NCBI RefSeq assembly: GCF_900188345.1
Contig: NZ_FZOD01000056.1
Location: 1-64,000 of the forward strand
From: Streptosporangium subroseum
Lineage (GTDB): Bacteria > Actinomycetota > Actinomycetes > Streptosporangiales > Streptosporangiaceae
Reading direction: 5' to 3'
Length of the DNA: 64,000 bases
The translations under genes were made by a program, and so were the position numbers. Below the pieces are notes generated by a model. It made no database searches, was not told the DNA's origin, and was given only the letters and a program-made list of their open reading frames with translations. Positions 1 to 8,926 of the stretch are shown here, piece after piece (within the stretch, counting starts at the first letter, position 1; each line of letters begins with the position of its first letter).

Positions 1-201
1 GTAGTTGGAGCGCTCGCCGCGGGACTCGCCGCGGCCGAAGTCGGAGGAGCCGGAGAACCAGTGCTTGGTGTACTGGGCCTGGGCGACCGAAGCGGTGCTG
101 GCGGTGGTGGCGGTGGCGGCCTGGGCGGGGGCGGCGGCGATGCCGGCCGCGAGTGCGCCGGCCAGGGCGGTGCCGACCAGGACGCTGCGAAGCTTGCTCA
201 T
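1..201 (-). CDS. Secreted small protein, 3' end outside window
   Basis: The visible 67 codons run off the left edge in frame. The N-terminus is a clear Sec signal peptide: a basic start (MSKLR), a hydrophobic Ala/Leu/Gly core and a probable cleavage after APAQA, near residue 28. The mature part begins with a Thr/Ala/Ser-rich stretch, then a polar segment with WFSGSSDFGRGESRGERSNY. An AAGGAAG ribosome binding site lies 7-8 bases before the ATG. I do not recognise the family. It is probably an exported actinomycete protein; its function cannot be judged without the C-terminus. Confidence 0.75.
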   Translation of the reverse strand, partial: MSKLRSVLVGTALAGALAAGIAAAPAQAATATTASTASVAQAQYTKHWFSGSSDFGRGESRGERSNY

Positions 202-448
202 GAGGGGACTTCCTTTGGGGTGAGGACGCTCGGGGTGAGCGTGTGGTGCCTGGTGTCCGGGGAGCTTTTTGATGGCCGCTCGTTCCGGACAGCACTGACA
301 TTAGGCAGGCGCAACGTCCCGTTCTGCGTACAAACGCACACTCAGCGCCGAGCGTGCACTACGACACACACGCGACCTTTCCGGAACGATGCCGCCGCGC
401 TGATGCTCCCGCCGGGAGCCGTGTCGGCCGATACCGGGTCAGAAATAC

Positions 449-477
449 TTGACACGACATATATGTCGTGTAATCTA
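449..477 (+). promoter_or_regulatory. Promoter with palindromic MarR-type operator
   Basis: A consensus TTGACA (449-454) is followed after a 16-17 base spacer by a -10-like TAATCT (471-476). The spacer is filled by a perfect 20-bp palindrome, ACACGACATATATGTCGTGT (452-471). An operator between -35 and -10 is the classic position for repression. The expected transcription start (about 483-485) falls on the ATG at 484 and no Shine-Dalgarno sequence is present, so the mRNA is probably leaderless. The MarR protein encoded by the second gene of this unit is the obvious candidate ligand (inference). Confidence 0.8.
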
Positions 478-483
478 TTTTTC

Positions 484-1401
484 ATGAGGAACGAGACGAC
501 AGGTGCGACGAGCACGATCAAGCAGGTGTCGGTGGTCAGCACCGGGAGCGTGTCGATCCATCCCGAGCACGTGGGCCCCACCCGCAAGTCGATGTACTGG
601 TGGCTGCTCACCTCGCGCAGGTGGACCGCTCCGTTGCCGATCAACGTCTATGTGATCGAGCGCGGCGATGGGCTGGTGCTGTTCGACACCGGTCAGGATC
701 GCGCGTCGGTGACCGACCCCGGCTACTTCCCCGGCGGTCTCAACGGCCTGGTGTACGACAGGCTGGCACGCTTCGAGATCGGCCCCGCCGAAACTCTCAC
801 GAACGGGCTGGCCGCCATCGGCTACGACATCGCCGACGTGCACACGGCGGTGCTCTCCCACCTGCACCAGGACCACATCGGGGGGCTGCGCGAGCTCACC
901 CATGCCGAGATCGTGGTCAGCGGTGAGGAATGGCGATCCTTCAGAAAGCCCCTGCCGGAGCCGCGTGGGTTCCTGCCGTCCCACATCGACCTCCCCGGGC
1001 TGCGCTGGCGACATGTCGACCCCGGCCCCATCGACGACCCCGGGCTCGCGCCCTTCACGACCGGCCACGACCTGTTCGGCGACGGCGGTCTTGTCCTGCT
1101 GCCCACCCCCGGCCACACTCCCGGGTCGCTGTCGCTGCTGGTCCGGAGCGCCGGACATCCGCCGCTGCTCATGGTCGGCGATGTGACGTACGACGATCAT
1201 CGGCTGCGGGAAGGTCTGGTCCCGGGAGTCGGGGAGAGGCGGCAACTGGACGACACCACCAAGGCGATCAACACACTGCGGGAGCAGAACCCGGGGCTGG
1301 TGATACTGCCGGCGCACGATCCCGGAGCGGCCGCACGCCTGGCCGCCGTGAGCGGGGCCTTCACCGGGAAACGGGAGGCGCGTTCGTATGCGACCGGCTG
1401 A
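484..1401 (+). CDS. MBL-fold metallo-hydrolase (AHL-lactonase-like)
   Basis: This 305-residue protein carries the metallo-beta-lactamase signature HLHQDH (His126, His128, Asp130, His131). Downstream metal-ligand motifs are TPGHTPGS and a C-terminal LPAHDP. The spacing matches the N-acyl-homoserine-lactonase/quorum-quenching branch of the superfamily, which hydrolyses lactones or related esters using two metal ions; the actual substrate is unknown. I chose the ATG at 484 because it sits at the predicted transcription start. An in-frame ATG at 463 lies inside the operator and is unlikely. The gene overlaps the following MarR gene by 14 bases, so the two are translationally coupled and probably autoregulated. 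Confidence 0.88.
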   Translation: MRNETTGATSTIKQVSVVSTGSVSIHPEHVGPTRKSMYWWLLTSRRWTAPLPINVYVIERGDGLVLFDTGQDRASVTDPGYFPGGLNGLVYDRLARFEIGPAETLTNGLAAIGYDIADVHTAVLSHLHQDHIGGLRELTHAEIVVSGEEWRSFRKPLPEPRGFLPSHIDLPGLRWRHVDPGPIDDPGLAPFTTGHDLFGDGGLVLLPTPGHTPGSLSLLVRSAGHPPLLMVGDVTYDDHRLREGLVPGVGERRQLDDTTKAINTLREQNPGLVILPAHDPGAAARLAAVSGAFTGKREARSYATG

Positions 1402-1861
1402 AGAACTCCGGTACCTGATCCTGGCCGCCCAGCGAGAGGGCAACCGGCTGCTCGGCCAAGCCCTGCGGCCGCTCGGCATCACCTCCTCCCAGGCCGAAGT
1501 GATCCGCATCCTGCAGGATCGCGGGTCGCTCACCCTCAACGGTCTCGGTGACCTGCTGGTCTGCGAGAGCGGCAACAGCCCCAGCCGTCTGGTCGATCGG
1601 CTCGCGTCCGCGGGTCTCGTCAACCGCCAGGTGCCGGCACATGACCGCCGCCACATCGAGCTGTCCCTCACGGAGGAGGGGCTGCGCCTCGCCAGGCAGA
1701 TCATCGAGATCGAAGAGGATCTCTACCGGTCCATCGATGCCGCGTCCGAAGGCCACGACCTCGATGAGATCACCGGATTTCTCCGGGCCTTCGTCACCGG
1801 CCTGCCGGCCGGCCAGGCGCTGGCCCGTCGCATCGTCACCGAACAGGGAGTTTCCCCATGA
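1388..1861 (+). CDS. MarR family transcriptional regulator
   Basis: The 157-residue protein has a winged-helix MarR fold. An N-terminal helix is followed by GITSSQAEVIRIL, a recognition region with SGNSPSRLVDRLASAGLV, and the wing DRRHIELSLTEEG. MarR proteins bind short palindromes as dimers and release on binding small phenolic or lipophilic ligands. It overlaps the metallo-hydrolase gene upstream, and the only strong palindrome nearby lies in that gene's promoter, so control of its own operon is likely. The stop codon overlaps an ATG (ATGA) that opens a short frame of about 52 codons through the repeat tract. I do not count that frame as a gene. Confidence 0.9.
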   Translation: MRPAEELRYLILAAQREGNRLLGQALRPLGITSSQAEVIRILQDRGSLTLNGLGDLLVCESGNSPSRLVDRLASAGLVNRQVPAHDRRHIELSLTEEGLRLARQIIEIEEDLYRSIDAASEGHDLDEITGFLRAFVTGLPAGQALARRIVTEQGVSP

Positions 1862-1878
1862 CCATCCAGAGAGCGAAC

Positions 1879-2082
1879 CGGCTCCCGAACAACCCGACTC
1901 CCGCACGGCCCGGCTCCCGAACGGCCCGGCTTCTGATCGGTTCGGCTCCCGAGCGACCTGGCTCCCGAACGGCCTGGCCCCTGACCGGTTCGGCTTCTGA
2001 CCGGTTCGGCTTCTGAGCGATCCGGCTTCTGATCGGCCCGGCCCCGATCGGTTCGGCTCCTGAGCGATCCGGCCTCTGAGCG
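1879..2082. repeat. Degenerate 16-nt minisatellite
   Basis: About 13 imperfect copies of a 15-17 base unit run head to tail, close to CGGCTTCTGANCGGTT in the right half and CGGCTCCCGAACGGCC in the left half. The period is mostly 16, not a multiple of three, so it does not encode a regular peptide repeat. It begins straight after the MarR gene and ends before the convergent 62-residue gene. It looks like slippage-generated intergenic DNA; no role is evident. Confidence 0.75.
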
Positions 2083-2186
2083 CGTCGCCGGCCCGCGCCC
2101 GGCACGTGGGCGAGGGGTCCCGACCCGTCGTTTCCTGTCCCGTCGGCTCCGGTGTCCTGTGGCCGGCGGGACAGGCGTCATGTGTC

Positions 2187-2375
2187 CTAGCCGTCCGTAG
2201 CGCGGACGATCCGGTAGCCGAGTTCGGCGAGTTGCCGGGTCATGTGGTCGGCGTACCACTGCGGCCACTCCTCGTCGCGCCGGCCGCCGAGGTCTTCCTT
2301 CTCGTGGAGGTCGTGCGCGGCAGCTGCCTGGTTGAGGAGATCGAGGATGATCTCGGTCGTGTCGATGGGCTTCAT
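2187..2375 (-). CDS. Conserved small protein, VOC-gene partner
   Basis: This 62-residue soluble protein has the pattern AHDLHEKEDLGGRRDEEWPQWYADHM. That Trp/Tyr/His-rich LGG..D..WP.WYA.H motif is a conserved actinobacterial small-protein pattern that I recognise as often accompanying glyoxalase-like genes. A strong ribosome binding site (GGAGAGGAG) precedes the ATG, and the gene starts 24 bases after the VOC gene, so the two form an operon. The biochemical role is unknown. Confidence 0.7.
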   Translation of the reverse strand: MKPIDTTEIILDLLNQAAAAHDLHEKEDLGGRRDEEWPQWYADHMTRQLAELGYRIVRATDG

Positions 2376-2399
2376 TCAGCTCTCCTCTCCGTGCTGTGT

Positions 2400-2843
2400 T
2401 CAGCGGCCGGGGGCGCGGGTGACGATCTCCTGGAGGGTCCACTCGTTGCCGTCGGGGTCGGTGAACGAGGCGAAGGAGCCGTAGTCGGCGCGGTCGGGGT
2501 GAGGCCCGGCGACGCGGTTCTCCGTACCGGCGTGGTGGAAGACGCCGTCGGCGTCGTGCCAGACCTCGCTGACGTCGGCGCCGCGGGCGAGCAGCTCGGC
2601 GCGGGCGGCCTCGATGTCGGTGACGATCAGGTGCATGCCCTGCGCCGATCCGGGGGCGGCGGCGGAGACGCCGTTCCCGAAGATGATCGACGCCTCCGAC
2701 CCGGGTGGGGTGACCTGAACGACCCGGAAGCTGTCGCCGACCGGGAAGTCGGCGTCCGGGCGGAAACCGAGCTTCTCGTAGAAGGCCTTGGCGCGGTCGA
2801 CGTCGGAGACGGGAATGACCAGGACTTCGAGCTTCAGATCCAT
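2400..2843 (-). CDS. VOC family (glyoxalase/bleomycin-resistance fold) protein
   Basis: This 147-residue protein has two beta-alpha-beta-beta-beta modules typical of the vicinal-oxygen-chelate superfamily. It starts with KLEVLVIPVSDVDRAKAFYEKLGF, a second module starts near MHLIVTDIEAARAELLARGA, and it ends with FTDPDGNEWTLQEI, whose Glu is a usual metal ligand. Members include dioxygenases, glyoxalases and antibiotic-binding proteins; the sequence alone does not decide among them. It is first in an operon with the 62-residue gene. Promoter DNA lies in 2844-2979 with no further gene. Confidence 0.88.
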   Translation of the reverse strand: MDLKLEVLVIPVSDVDRAKAFYEKLGFRPDADFPVGDSFRVVQVTPPGSEASIIFGNGVSAAAPGSAQGMHLIVTDIEAARAELLARGADVSEVWHDADGVFHHAGTENRVAGPHPDRADYGSFASFTDPDGNEWTLQEIVTRAPGR

Positions 2844-2979
2844 GATGCTGTTCTCCTCGATGTGGTGATCGGGGGGAATGCGGTCAGTGGCGGACCATGG
2901 TGGATCTATCGTCTCAGCCGACGGTGCGAGAGGAGCCTTCGGATCGGTGGTTCCGGTGAGTCCCCCTTGATCCGATGAC

Positions 2980-3018
2980 GGAACCCCCGCCGCGTCCGGG
3001 AGACGCGGCGGGGGTTCC
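2980..3018 (-). terminator. Strong hairpin after the subtilase gene
   Basis: There is a perfect 17-bp GC-rich stem (2980-2996 pairing with 3002-3018) with a 5-base loop, 6 bases past the subtilase stop codon on the minus strand. No long T run follows, as is usual in high-GC actinomycetes. Confidence 0.8.
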
Positions 3019-3023
3019 AGGAC

Positions 3024-6000
3024 TCACTTGATCTCGTAGGCCCTGATGACGGTCTCGGTGAAGGCGTTGCCGCCGGTGTCGGCGGCCTTCACGCGCAACG
3101 AGGCGAACTTGCCGCGCGTGCCGGCCGGATGCCGGGTCTCGGCGGACCAGTCGCCCTTGCCCGACGGGTGTACCTGCGTGGACAGCCAGGTGCGGCCGTC
3201 GTCGTAGGAGATCTCCATGGTGAGCGTGGTCACCTTCAGGTCGGGTGAGCCGTCCTGGCGCTGAAGGTGCAGCGGTATGCGCATGTGGCCCGTGGAGGCA
3301 CGGTTGCGGTCATCCAGCTCCGGGCTGATCTTGACGGCCATCAGGGGCAGCACCTGCCGCTTGCCCGGAGCGGGCGTCTTCGATCTGAACCGCCACTCGG
3401 CGCTGACCTTCGTGGAAACCTTGGTCATGACCGGGCTGCGGTCGGAGGTCATGGTGAGCCGGTACTGGCTCTCCTTCTTGTCGACGGGCACCTCGACGTT
3501 GCCGAGCAGGTAGTCGGCCGCGTAGATCTCCTTGCCGTCGCGGTAGAGCTTGGCCTGCGAGGTGAGATAGTCGCCGATGGAGAAGCGTTCGAGCGTGCTG
3601 TCCTCGAACAGCCCGGAGGCGAACTGCAGCAGGTTCTCCTCGCGCCAGGAGAGGTCGCCGCCCGGGGTGAGCCCGGCCGCGAAGACGCCGGTGTTCCAGC
3701 GTTCGGAGGTCTTCTGGCCGGCGCGGTAGACGATGGTCTTGTCGTTCCTGTGGAAGAAGAACTGGTCGATGTTGTCCCAGGCGTCCGCCTTGTACTGGAT
3801 GAAGGACGGGTACCAGCCGGTGTCACCGGGCGTGTAGTACTCGGTCCGGTGGAACGGGAGCGAGAACTGGGACACGCCGCCGTACGGCATCCACGCCAGC
3901 TCCGTCCCGTACAGCGCGGGCAGGGCGAAGTGCTCGCCCTGCTTGCCGTCCTGCTGGGTGCCGTACGTGGAGGTGACCTCGGCGAGGTCGCGGCGGCGCG
4001 GGCGGTAGCCGGGGTCGGCGGGGATGCGCGGCTCGGCCTTCATCAGGTGGTAGAAGTACGGGCTGTCGTCGTAGGTGCCGTCGCCCTTCGGCTTGGCCCA
4101 CTGCGTCCAGCGGTAGAAGGCGAACTTCTTGCTCGCCGTGCGGGTCGTGGGGATGGCCTTGACGCCTTCGACGCGGTCCGCGCCCCACATGCCGCCCAGG
4201 TCGACGTCCACGCCGAAGGGCTGCTTGCCGTCGACGAGCTGGAGCATGCCGAGCAGGCCGACGGCCAGCCGGGCCGTCGGCTCCTCCGTGCGCACGTCCA
4301 CCGGCTTGGCCTTACGGGCGTCGGCGGCGAAGGTGCGGTCGGCGTTGAGGGTGAACTCCGGGTCCGCGGCCATCACCACGGTGCCGTCCTGGTCGGCCAG
4401 GAGGGTGACGACCGTGTAGCGGCGGCCCCTCTCCAGCCGGAGGTCCAGCGAGCCGCCGGAGATGTCGTAGTTGACCTGCTCCTCGGTATCGAGGTCGATC
4501 ACTCCGGCGAAGGCGTTCTGAGCGGGCTTCCCGTCCGAGCCGGTGAAGGTCAGCCTGAGCCCGCGCTTCTCCGGCTCGACCTGCATGCCGATGCCGGTGC
4601 GTACGGAGACCTTGGTGCCCGTGGCGATGACCGTGCCGCTGTACATGCCGATCGCGTTCGGCTCGGCGGTCACCTTGACCTGCGCGGTGCCGTGCGCGGG
4701 CACCTCCACCGTGGTGGCGCCGAGCTTGAACGGAGTCACCGTCTCACCCCGGCCGTCCTTGGCCGTCACGCTCAGGTCCAGCCGGACGGCGGCGTCACCG
4801 TCGTTGCGGTAGGTGAGCGTGCGATCGAGGGGCGTGGGATGGGGCAGCTCGACGTATCCCATGCTCAGCGAGGCGGGCTCGGTCGTGACCTGCTGGGTGA
4901 CGGCGCGGGCGACGTCCACGCGGCCGGAGCCCTGGACGTAGGCGCCCAGCTCGTAGCCGGGCGCGGTGGAGGCCATCAGCGCCGCCTTGATCTGGGCGGC
5001 CTTCCAGTCGGGGTGCAGGCCGGCGACGATCGCCGCCGCTCCCGTCACGTGCGGGGTGGCCATGGACGTGCCGCTCATCGCCGTGTAGGAGTCGTCCACC
5101 GGGAAACCGGCGGAGGTGCCCGCGGCCCTGGCCGCGACGATGTCCACGCCCGGCGCGATCAGGTCGGGCTTGACCGCGGCGTCGCCGACGCGCGGGCCGG
5201 TGCTGCTGAACCCGGCGACCGTGTCGTCGTCGCGGTAGGAGGCGCCGACCGACAGCGCGCGGTCGGCGCTGCTCGGCGAGCCGAGCGCCTGGGGGCCGTC
5301 GTTGCCCGACGCGATGACGAACAGCGTGCCGTACTTCTCCGACAGCGTGTTGACGGCCTGCTCCAGCGGGTCGTCGCCGGGGATGTCGGGGCCGCCGAGG
5401 CTGAGGTTGGCGACGCGGGCGCCGTTCTCCGCCGCCCAGGTCATGCCCTCGATGATCGCCGAGTCCGGGCAGTTTCCGCTCTGCTCGCAGACCTTGCCGA
5501 TCAGTAGCCTCGCCCCGGGGGCGACGCCCTTGTTCTTGCCGCCCGAGGCGGCGCCGGATCCGGCGATGGTGGAGGTGACATGGGTGCCGTGGCCGTTGAG
5601 GTCGCGGACGTCGGGCTCGGAGGTGAAGTTCTCGGTCTTGGCGACCAGGCCCTGCAGGTCGGGGTGGCCGGGGTCGTAGCCGCTGTCGAGCACCGCGACG
5701 GGGACGTCCTTGCCGGTGTAACCGGCCGCCCATGCCTGGGGGGCGCCGATGTGCGGGACGCTGACGTCGAGGGAGAGCTTGGCCTTGCCGTCCAGCCAGA
5801 TCTTCTCGGGCCCGGCCGCCGCTCTGGCGACCTGCCCCGTCAGGGACTTCCAGAGTGTGCCCGCGTCGGCGTGGGGCTCGCTCCGGGCGATGCCGTTGAT
5901 CGCGGGCAGCGGGCGCCCGCCCGCGACGCGCAACGTGGCGGCGTCGGTCTGGCCGGGGTACGTCACGATCAGCGGGAGCGCCTGGCTGGCGGCGTCGTCG

Positions 6001-6371
6001 TAGCCGAACGCGGCGAGCTGGGTGACGTTGAACAGCCGGGGGTCCAGCTTGCCCGCGGCCAGGAGCGGCATCGCGTCCACGGGGACGATGCTGAGCCCTT
6101 CCGTGGCCCGGCGATGTATGAAGTTGATCTTCTCCCTGCCGGGGCCGGGCTTGATGTCGAGCTGGTCCTGCTTGGTGGGGAGCGGGCGAAGGGTGACCTT
6201 GTCCCCGGTGATGAGGGTGATCGTCTTGGGTGGTCCGGCCTTCGCGGTGGCCTGCCCGTCCTGGGTGGGGGCCGGGGCCGTGGGGGTGGGGATGGGCGTC
6301 GCCTGGGCGGGTGTGGCGGCCGCTACCAGGGCCGCTATCACAATGCCGATAAGGGGGGTTCTCTGAAGCAC
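3024..6371 (-). CDS. Large secreted subtilisin-like serine protease (S8)
   Basis: From the GTG at 6371 the protein has 1,115 residues: a signal peptide ending near TPAQA, a propeptide-like N-terminal region, and an S8 catalytic domain. The triad is Asp229 (VAVLDSGYDPG), His261 (NGHGTHVTS) and Ser436 (SGTSMATPH), and an oxyanion Asn sits in the region VIASGNDG. About 600 residues of beta-rich C-terminal extension follow and end in AYEIK. The start is chosen for the signal peptide; 31 in-frame codons upstream lack signal features. The Shine-Dalgarno sequence is weak. It is divergent from a TrmB/LuxR-like regulator 91 bases away, a pairing I know from other actinomycete extracellular proteases. 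Its role is probably nutrient protein degradation. Confidence 0.9.
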   Translation of the reverse strand: MLQRTPLIGIVIAALVAAATPAQATPIPTPTAPAPTQDGQATAKAGPPKTITLITGDKVTLRPLPTKQDQLDIKPGPGREKINFIHRRATEGLSIVPVDAMPLLAAGKLDPRLFNVTQLAAFGYDDAASQALPLIVTYPGQTDAATLRVAGGRPLPAINGIARSEPHADAGTLWKSLTGQVARAAAGPEKIWLDGKAKLSLDVSVPHIGAPQAWAAGYTGKDVPVAVLDSGYDPGHPDLQGLVAKTENFTSEPDVRDLNGHGTHVTSTIAGSGAASGGKNKGVAPGARLLIGKVCEQSGNCPDSAIIEGMTWAAENGARVANLSLGGPDIPGDDPLEQAVNTLSEKYGTLFVIASGNDGPQALGSPSSADRALSVGASYRDDDTVAGFSSTGPRVGDAAVKPDLIAPGVDIVAARAAGTSAGFPVDDSYTAMSGTSMATPHVTGAAAIVAGLHPDWKAAQIKAALMASTAPGYELGAYVQGSGRVDVARAVTQQVTTEPASLSMGYVELPHPTPLDRTLTYRNDGDAAVRLDLSVTAKDGRGETVTPFKLGATTVEVPAHGTAQVKVTAEPNAIGMYSGTVIATGTKVSVRTGIGMQVEPEKRGLRLTFTGSDGKPAQNAFAGVIDLDTEEQVNYDISGGSLDLRLERGRRYTVVTLLADQDGTVVMAADPEFTLNADRTFAADARKAKPVDVRTEEPTARLAVGLLGMLQLVDGKQPFGVDVDLGGMWGADRVEGVKAIPTTRTASKKFAFYRWTQWAKPKGDGTYDDSPYFYHLMKAEPRIPADPGYRPRRRDLAEVTSTYGTQQDGKQGEHFALPALYGTELAWMPYGGVSQFSLPFHRTEYYTPGDTGWYPSFIQYKADAWDNIDQFFFHRNDKTIVYRAGQKTSERWNTGVFAAGLTPGGDLSWREENLLQFASGLFEDSTLERFSIGDYLTSQAKLYRDGKEIYAADYLLGNVEVPVDKKESQYRLTMTSDRSPVMTKVSTKVSAEWRFRSKTPAPGKRQVLPLMAVKISPELDDRNRASTGHMRIPLHLQRQDGSPDLKVTTLTMEISYDDGRTWLSTQVHPSGKGDWSAETRHPAGTRGKFASLRVKAADTGGNAFTETVIRAYEIK

Positions 6372-6462
6372 ATCCCGATTTCTAACGGTATGTGAATTTT
6401 GGTGACAAGGTGGTTCGTGTGGCCTATTGCGGCAACTGCCGAAAGTGGCCAGGATCCTAGGC

Positions 6463-7482
6463 ATGCTTGATGACGGTCCCGCGCTGGAAGTGGTGGGGAT
6501 CAGCGCGTTCGACGAGCGGATCTACCGTGAGGTGCTGGCCTGCCCCGGCATCGCGGTGCAGGAGCTCGTCATGAGGAGCGGGGAGAGCTCGGGGCGCATC
6601 CAGACGTCGCTGAGCAGGCTCCGTACCAAGGGCCTGGTCAGCCGTCTGTGGGGACGGTCGCCCCGCTGGACGGCGACGAATCCGGGGACCGCCATCCGCT
6701 CGCTGGTGCGCGGCCTGCAGAGTGACCTGGACCGGCTCACCGACACGGCCGACCAGCTGGAGGCGGCCTTCCGCACCGTCGGCCAGGACCTGAAGGAGGG
6801 GGGGCAGTTCGAGGTCCTGGCGGGGCCCGAGGAACAGGCCCGATGGTACGTCCGGCTGCAGCAGGAGGCGAAGGAGGAGGTGCTGACCTTCGACCGGCCT
6901 CCGTACGTGCTGGACTATCACAACCCGGTGCAGACCGGCCTGCTCCGCAAGGGCGTCCGCTACCGGACCATCTACGTGCCGGAGGCGTTCGATCACGCGG
7001 GGGCGCTCGACGAGGTGGGCAGCCTGGTCAAGGCGGGCGAGGAGGCTCGGGTCCTGCCCGCGCTGCCGTTCAAGATGGCCATCGTCGACCGGTGGCTGGC
7101 GGTCATGCCGCTGGACATGGACCCGCCGCTGACGCGCGGCGTGCTGATCAAGGGGTCCACCATGGTGGTGGCCCTGGTCGAGCTGTTCGAGCGCCTGTGG
7201 CAGGAGGCGCTTCCGATGTGGCCGCCCGCGCCCGGTGACGGCGCGCCGGAACCGGCCGGCGACCCCGGCCGGGGCGAGGAACAGAAGTGGGCCGAACTCA
7301 GCCCGGAGCATCGACGGCTCCTCGCGATGCTCTCGGCCGGGCTCAAGGACGACGCCATCGCCCGCCAGTTCGGCACCAGCCCGCGCAGCCTCCGCCGCCG
7401 GTTGCGCGGCCTCCTGGACGAACTGAACGCCGAGACCCGCTTCCAGGCGGGCGCCCAGGCCAGCCGCCGAGGCCTCGTCTGA
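6463..7482 (+). CDS. TrmB/LuxR-like transcriptional regulator
   Basis: The protein has 339 residues from the ATG at 6463; an in-frame ATG at 6427 is an alternative. The N-terminal 80 residues are a winged helix of TrmB type (FDERIYREVLACPGIAVQELV ... LSRLRTKGLVSR). The middle part resembles the phospholipase-D-like ligand domain of TrmB relatives. The C-terminal 60 residues are a LuxR-type helix-turn-helix (LSAGLKDDAIARQFGTSPRS). Two DNA-binding modules in one chain are typical of this actinomycete group. It is divergent from the S8 protease, its probable target. A shorter relative lies at 12364. Confidence 0.82.
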   Translation: MLDDGPALEVVGISAFDERIYREVLACPGIAVQELVMRSGESSGRIQTSLSRLRTKGLVSRLWGRSPRWTATNPGTAIRSLVRGLQSDLDRLTDTADQLEAAFRTVGQDLKEGGQFEVLAGPEEQARWYVRLQQEAKEEVLTFDRPPYVLDYHNPVQTGLLRKGVRYRTIYVPEAFDHAGALDEVGSLVKAGEEARVLPALPFKMAIVDRWLAVMPLDMDPPLTRGVLIKGSTMVVALVELFERLWQEALPMWPPAPGDGAPEPAGDPGRGEEQKWAELSPEHRRLLAMLSAGLKDDAIARQFGTSPRSLRRRLRGLLDELNAETRFQAGAQASRRGLV

Positions 7483-7500
7483 CCTTCCCACGAGACGGTG

Positions 7501-7532
7501 ACACCCCGCCGTACGAATGTACGGCGGGGTGT
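7501..7532. terminator. Bidirectional hairpin terminator
   Basis: A perfect 14-bp stem (7501-7514 with 7519-7532) and a 4-base GAAT loop sit between the convergent regulator and GH16 genes. Confidence 0.85.
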
Positions 7533-7578
7533 ACGGGTCCAGCGTGCGGTGGGCGACGCGTTCCCGTAATCCTCTCTG

Positions 7579-8805
7579 TCAGGAACGGGTCCACTTCTGG
7601 TTGGATGCGCCGGTGCAGTCCCAGAGCTGGAGTTGCGCGCCGTTGGCGGTGTTGCGGCCAACGATGTCCACGCATCGGTTGGCGGCCGTGTTGACGAGGT
7701 CGCCTGCCGAGGTGAGCGTGAAGCGCTGGGCGCCGGTGCCGTTGCACGTGTAGAGCTGGATCGGTGTGCCGTTGGCCGTGCCGGCCGCCGCGGCGTCCAT
7801 GCACTTGCCCATCGCGCGGACCGTGCCGTCGCTGTTGACGGACCATTGCTGGGCGGCGCTGCCGTTGCAGTCGTACATCTGCAGCCGGGCGGCGTCCGCG
7901 GGGTTGGCGGCGGGGATGTCGACGCAGCGACCGCTCAGGCTGGACCTCAGGGCGTTGCCGGTCCCGGGTCCGTCGTTGGTCCAGGCGGAGACGCGGACGT
8001 AGTCGATCAGCATCGTCTGCGGGAACGTGGTGCTGGAGTTCGGGTTGCCCGGCCAGTTACCGCCGACCGCCACGTTCAGGATCATGAAGAACGGGTGGTC
8101 GTAAACCCACTGGTTGCCGCGGATGTTGGCCGGCGTGACGCGGAAGTACTCCGAGCCGTCCAGGTACCAGACGATGAGGTTGGGAGACCAGTCGACCGAG
8201 TACGTGTGGAAGGCGTCGCCAAGCGGCGCGCCGATCGTGCGACCACCGCCGATGCCGCTGCCGCCGGAGTAGCCGGGACCGTGCACGGTGCCGTGGACGG
8301 TGTTCGGTTCGTAGCCGACGTTCTCCATGATGTCGATCTCGCCGGTGGTCGGCCAGTTGCCGCCGCCCAGCATCCAGAACGCCGGCCAGATGCCCTGACC
8401 TTTGGGGATCTTGATGCTGGCCTCGAAGCGGCCGTACGCCTGGCTGAACTTGTCGGCGGTCAGGATGCGGCCGGAGGTGTACTGGCAGGCGCCGTAGTGG
8501 CATTGGAGATTGGACGGGTTTTCCCGGCGGGCGGTGATGGCGAGGTGGCCCTGCCCGTCGTGGGACACGTTGCGGGTCGAGTTGGTGTAGTACTGCAGCT
8601 CGTTGTTGCCCCAGCCGCTGCCACCGGTGTCGAATTTCCACTTGGAACCGTCGATGGACGTTCCTGCGGCGCCGTTGAACTCGTCAGACCAGGTGACGGG
8701 GCCGATGGCGGCTTCGGCCCGATCATTGCCCGTGATGGCGACCAGGCCACTGGTCAGGGTGAGGAGCATGGCTGCGGCCATGAGGAGGAGCCGGGGTTTG
8801 CGCAT
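7579..8805 (-). CDS. Secreted GH16 beta-glucanase with ricin-type lectin domain
   Basis: This 408-residue enzyme has a signal peptide (residues 1-33). The GH16 catalytic domain (34-270) carries the signature EIDIMENVG: nucleophile Glu156, Asp158 and acid/base Glu161. The C-terminal beta-trefoil ricin/CBM13 domain (about 278-408) has three QxW-type repeats (AAQQWSV, GAQRFTL, SNQKWTRS). Family members of this layout are mostly endo-beta-1,3-glucanases (laminarinases) acting on fungal or algal walls; the exact linkage is inference. A GGAGGC ribosome binding site lies 6 bases before the ATG. The upstream 130 bases are unusually AT-rich and hold a promoter candidate. Confidence 0.92.
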   Translation of the reverse strand: MRKPRLLLMAAAMLLTLTSGLVAITGNDRAEAAIGPVTWSDEFNGAAGTSIDGSKWKFDTGGSGWGNNELQYYTNSTRNVSHDGQGHLAITARRENPSNLQCHYGACQYTSGRILTADKFSQAYGRFEASIKIPKGQGIWPAFWMLGGGNWPTTGEIDIMENVGYEPNTVHGTVHGPGYSGGSGIGGGRTIGAPLGDAFHTYSVDWSPNLIVWYLDGSEYFRVTPANIRGNQWVYDHPFFMILNVAVGGNWPGNPNSSTTFPQTMLIDYVRVSAWTNDGPGTGNALRSSLSGRCVDIPAANPADAARLQMYDCNGSAAQQWSVNSDGTVRAMGKCMDAAAAGTANGTPIQLYTCNGTGAQRFTLTSAGDLVNTAANRCVDIVGRNTANGAQLQLWDCTGASNQKWTRS

Positions 8806-8926
8806 GGAAGCCTCCGGTCTGTGGTCCTGCGGGGCACGGGCTTCCGGCCCACGCCCTCACGGTGTGGAGGCGCGCGCCGACGTGCCTGTGTTGTCGGAAG
8901 TACGTTTACTAGTTAAATTAAGAGGA

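Noticed and set aside
1836..2105. Minus-strand Ser/Glu/Pro/Arg-rich open frame across the 16-nt repeat
   Set aside because: It is open only because of the repeat; period 16 shifts its peptide pattern and there is no ribosome binding site.
3267..5507. Long plus-strand open frame opposite the subtilase gene
   Set aside because: GC-skewed shadow of the real gene; its peptide is Gly/Val/Arg/Asp-rich without domains.
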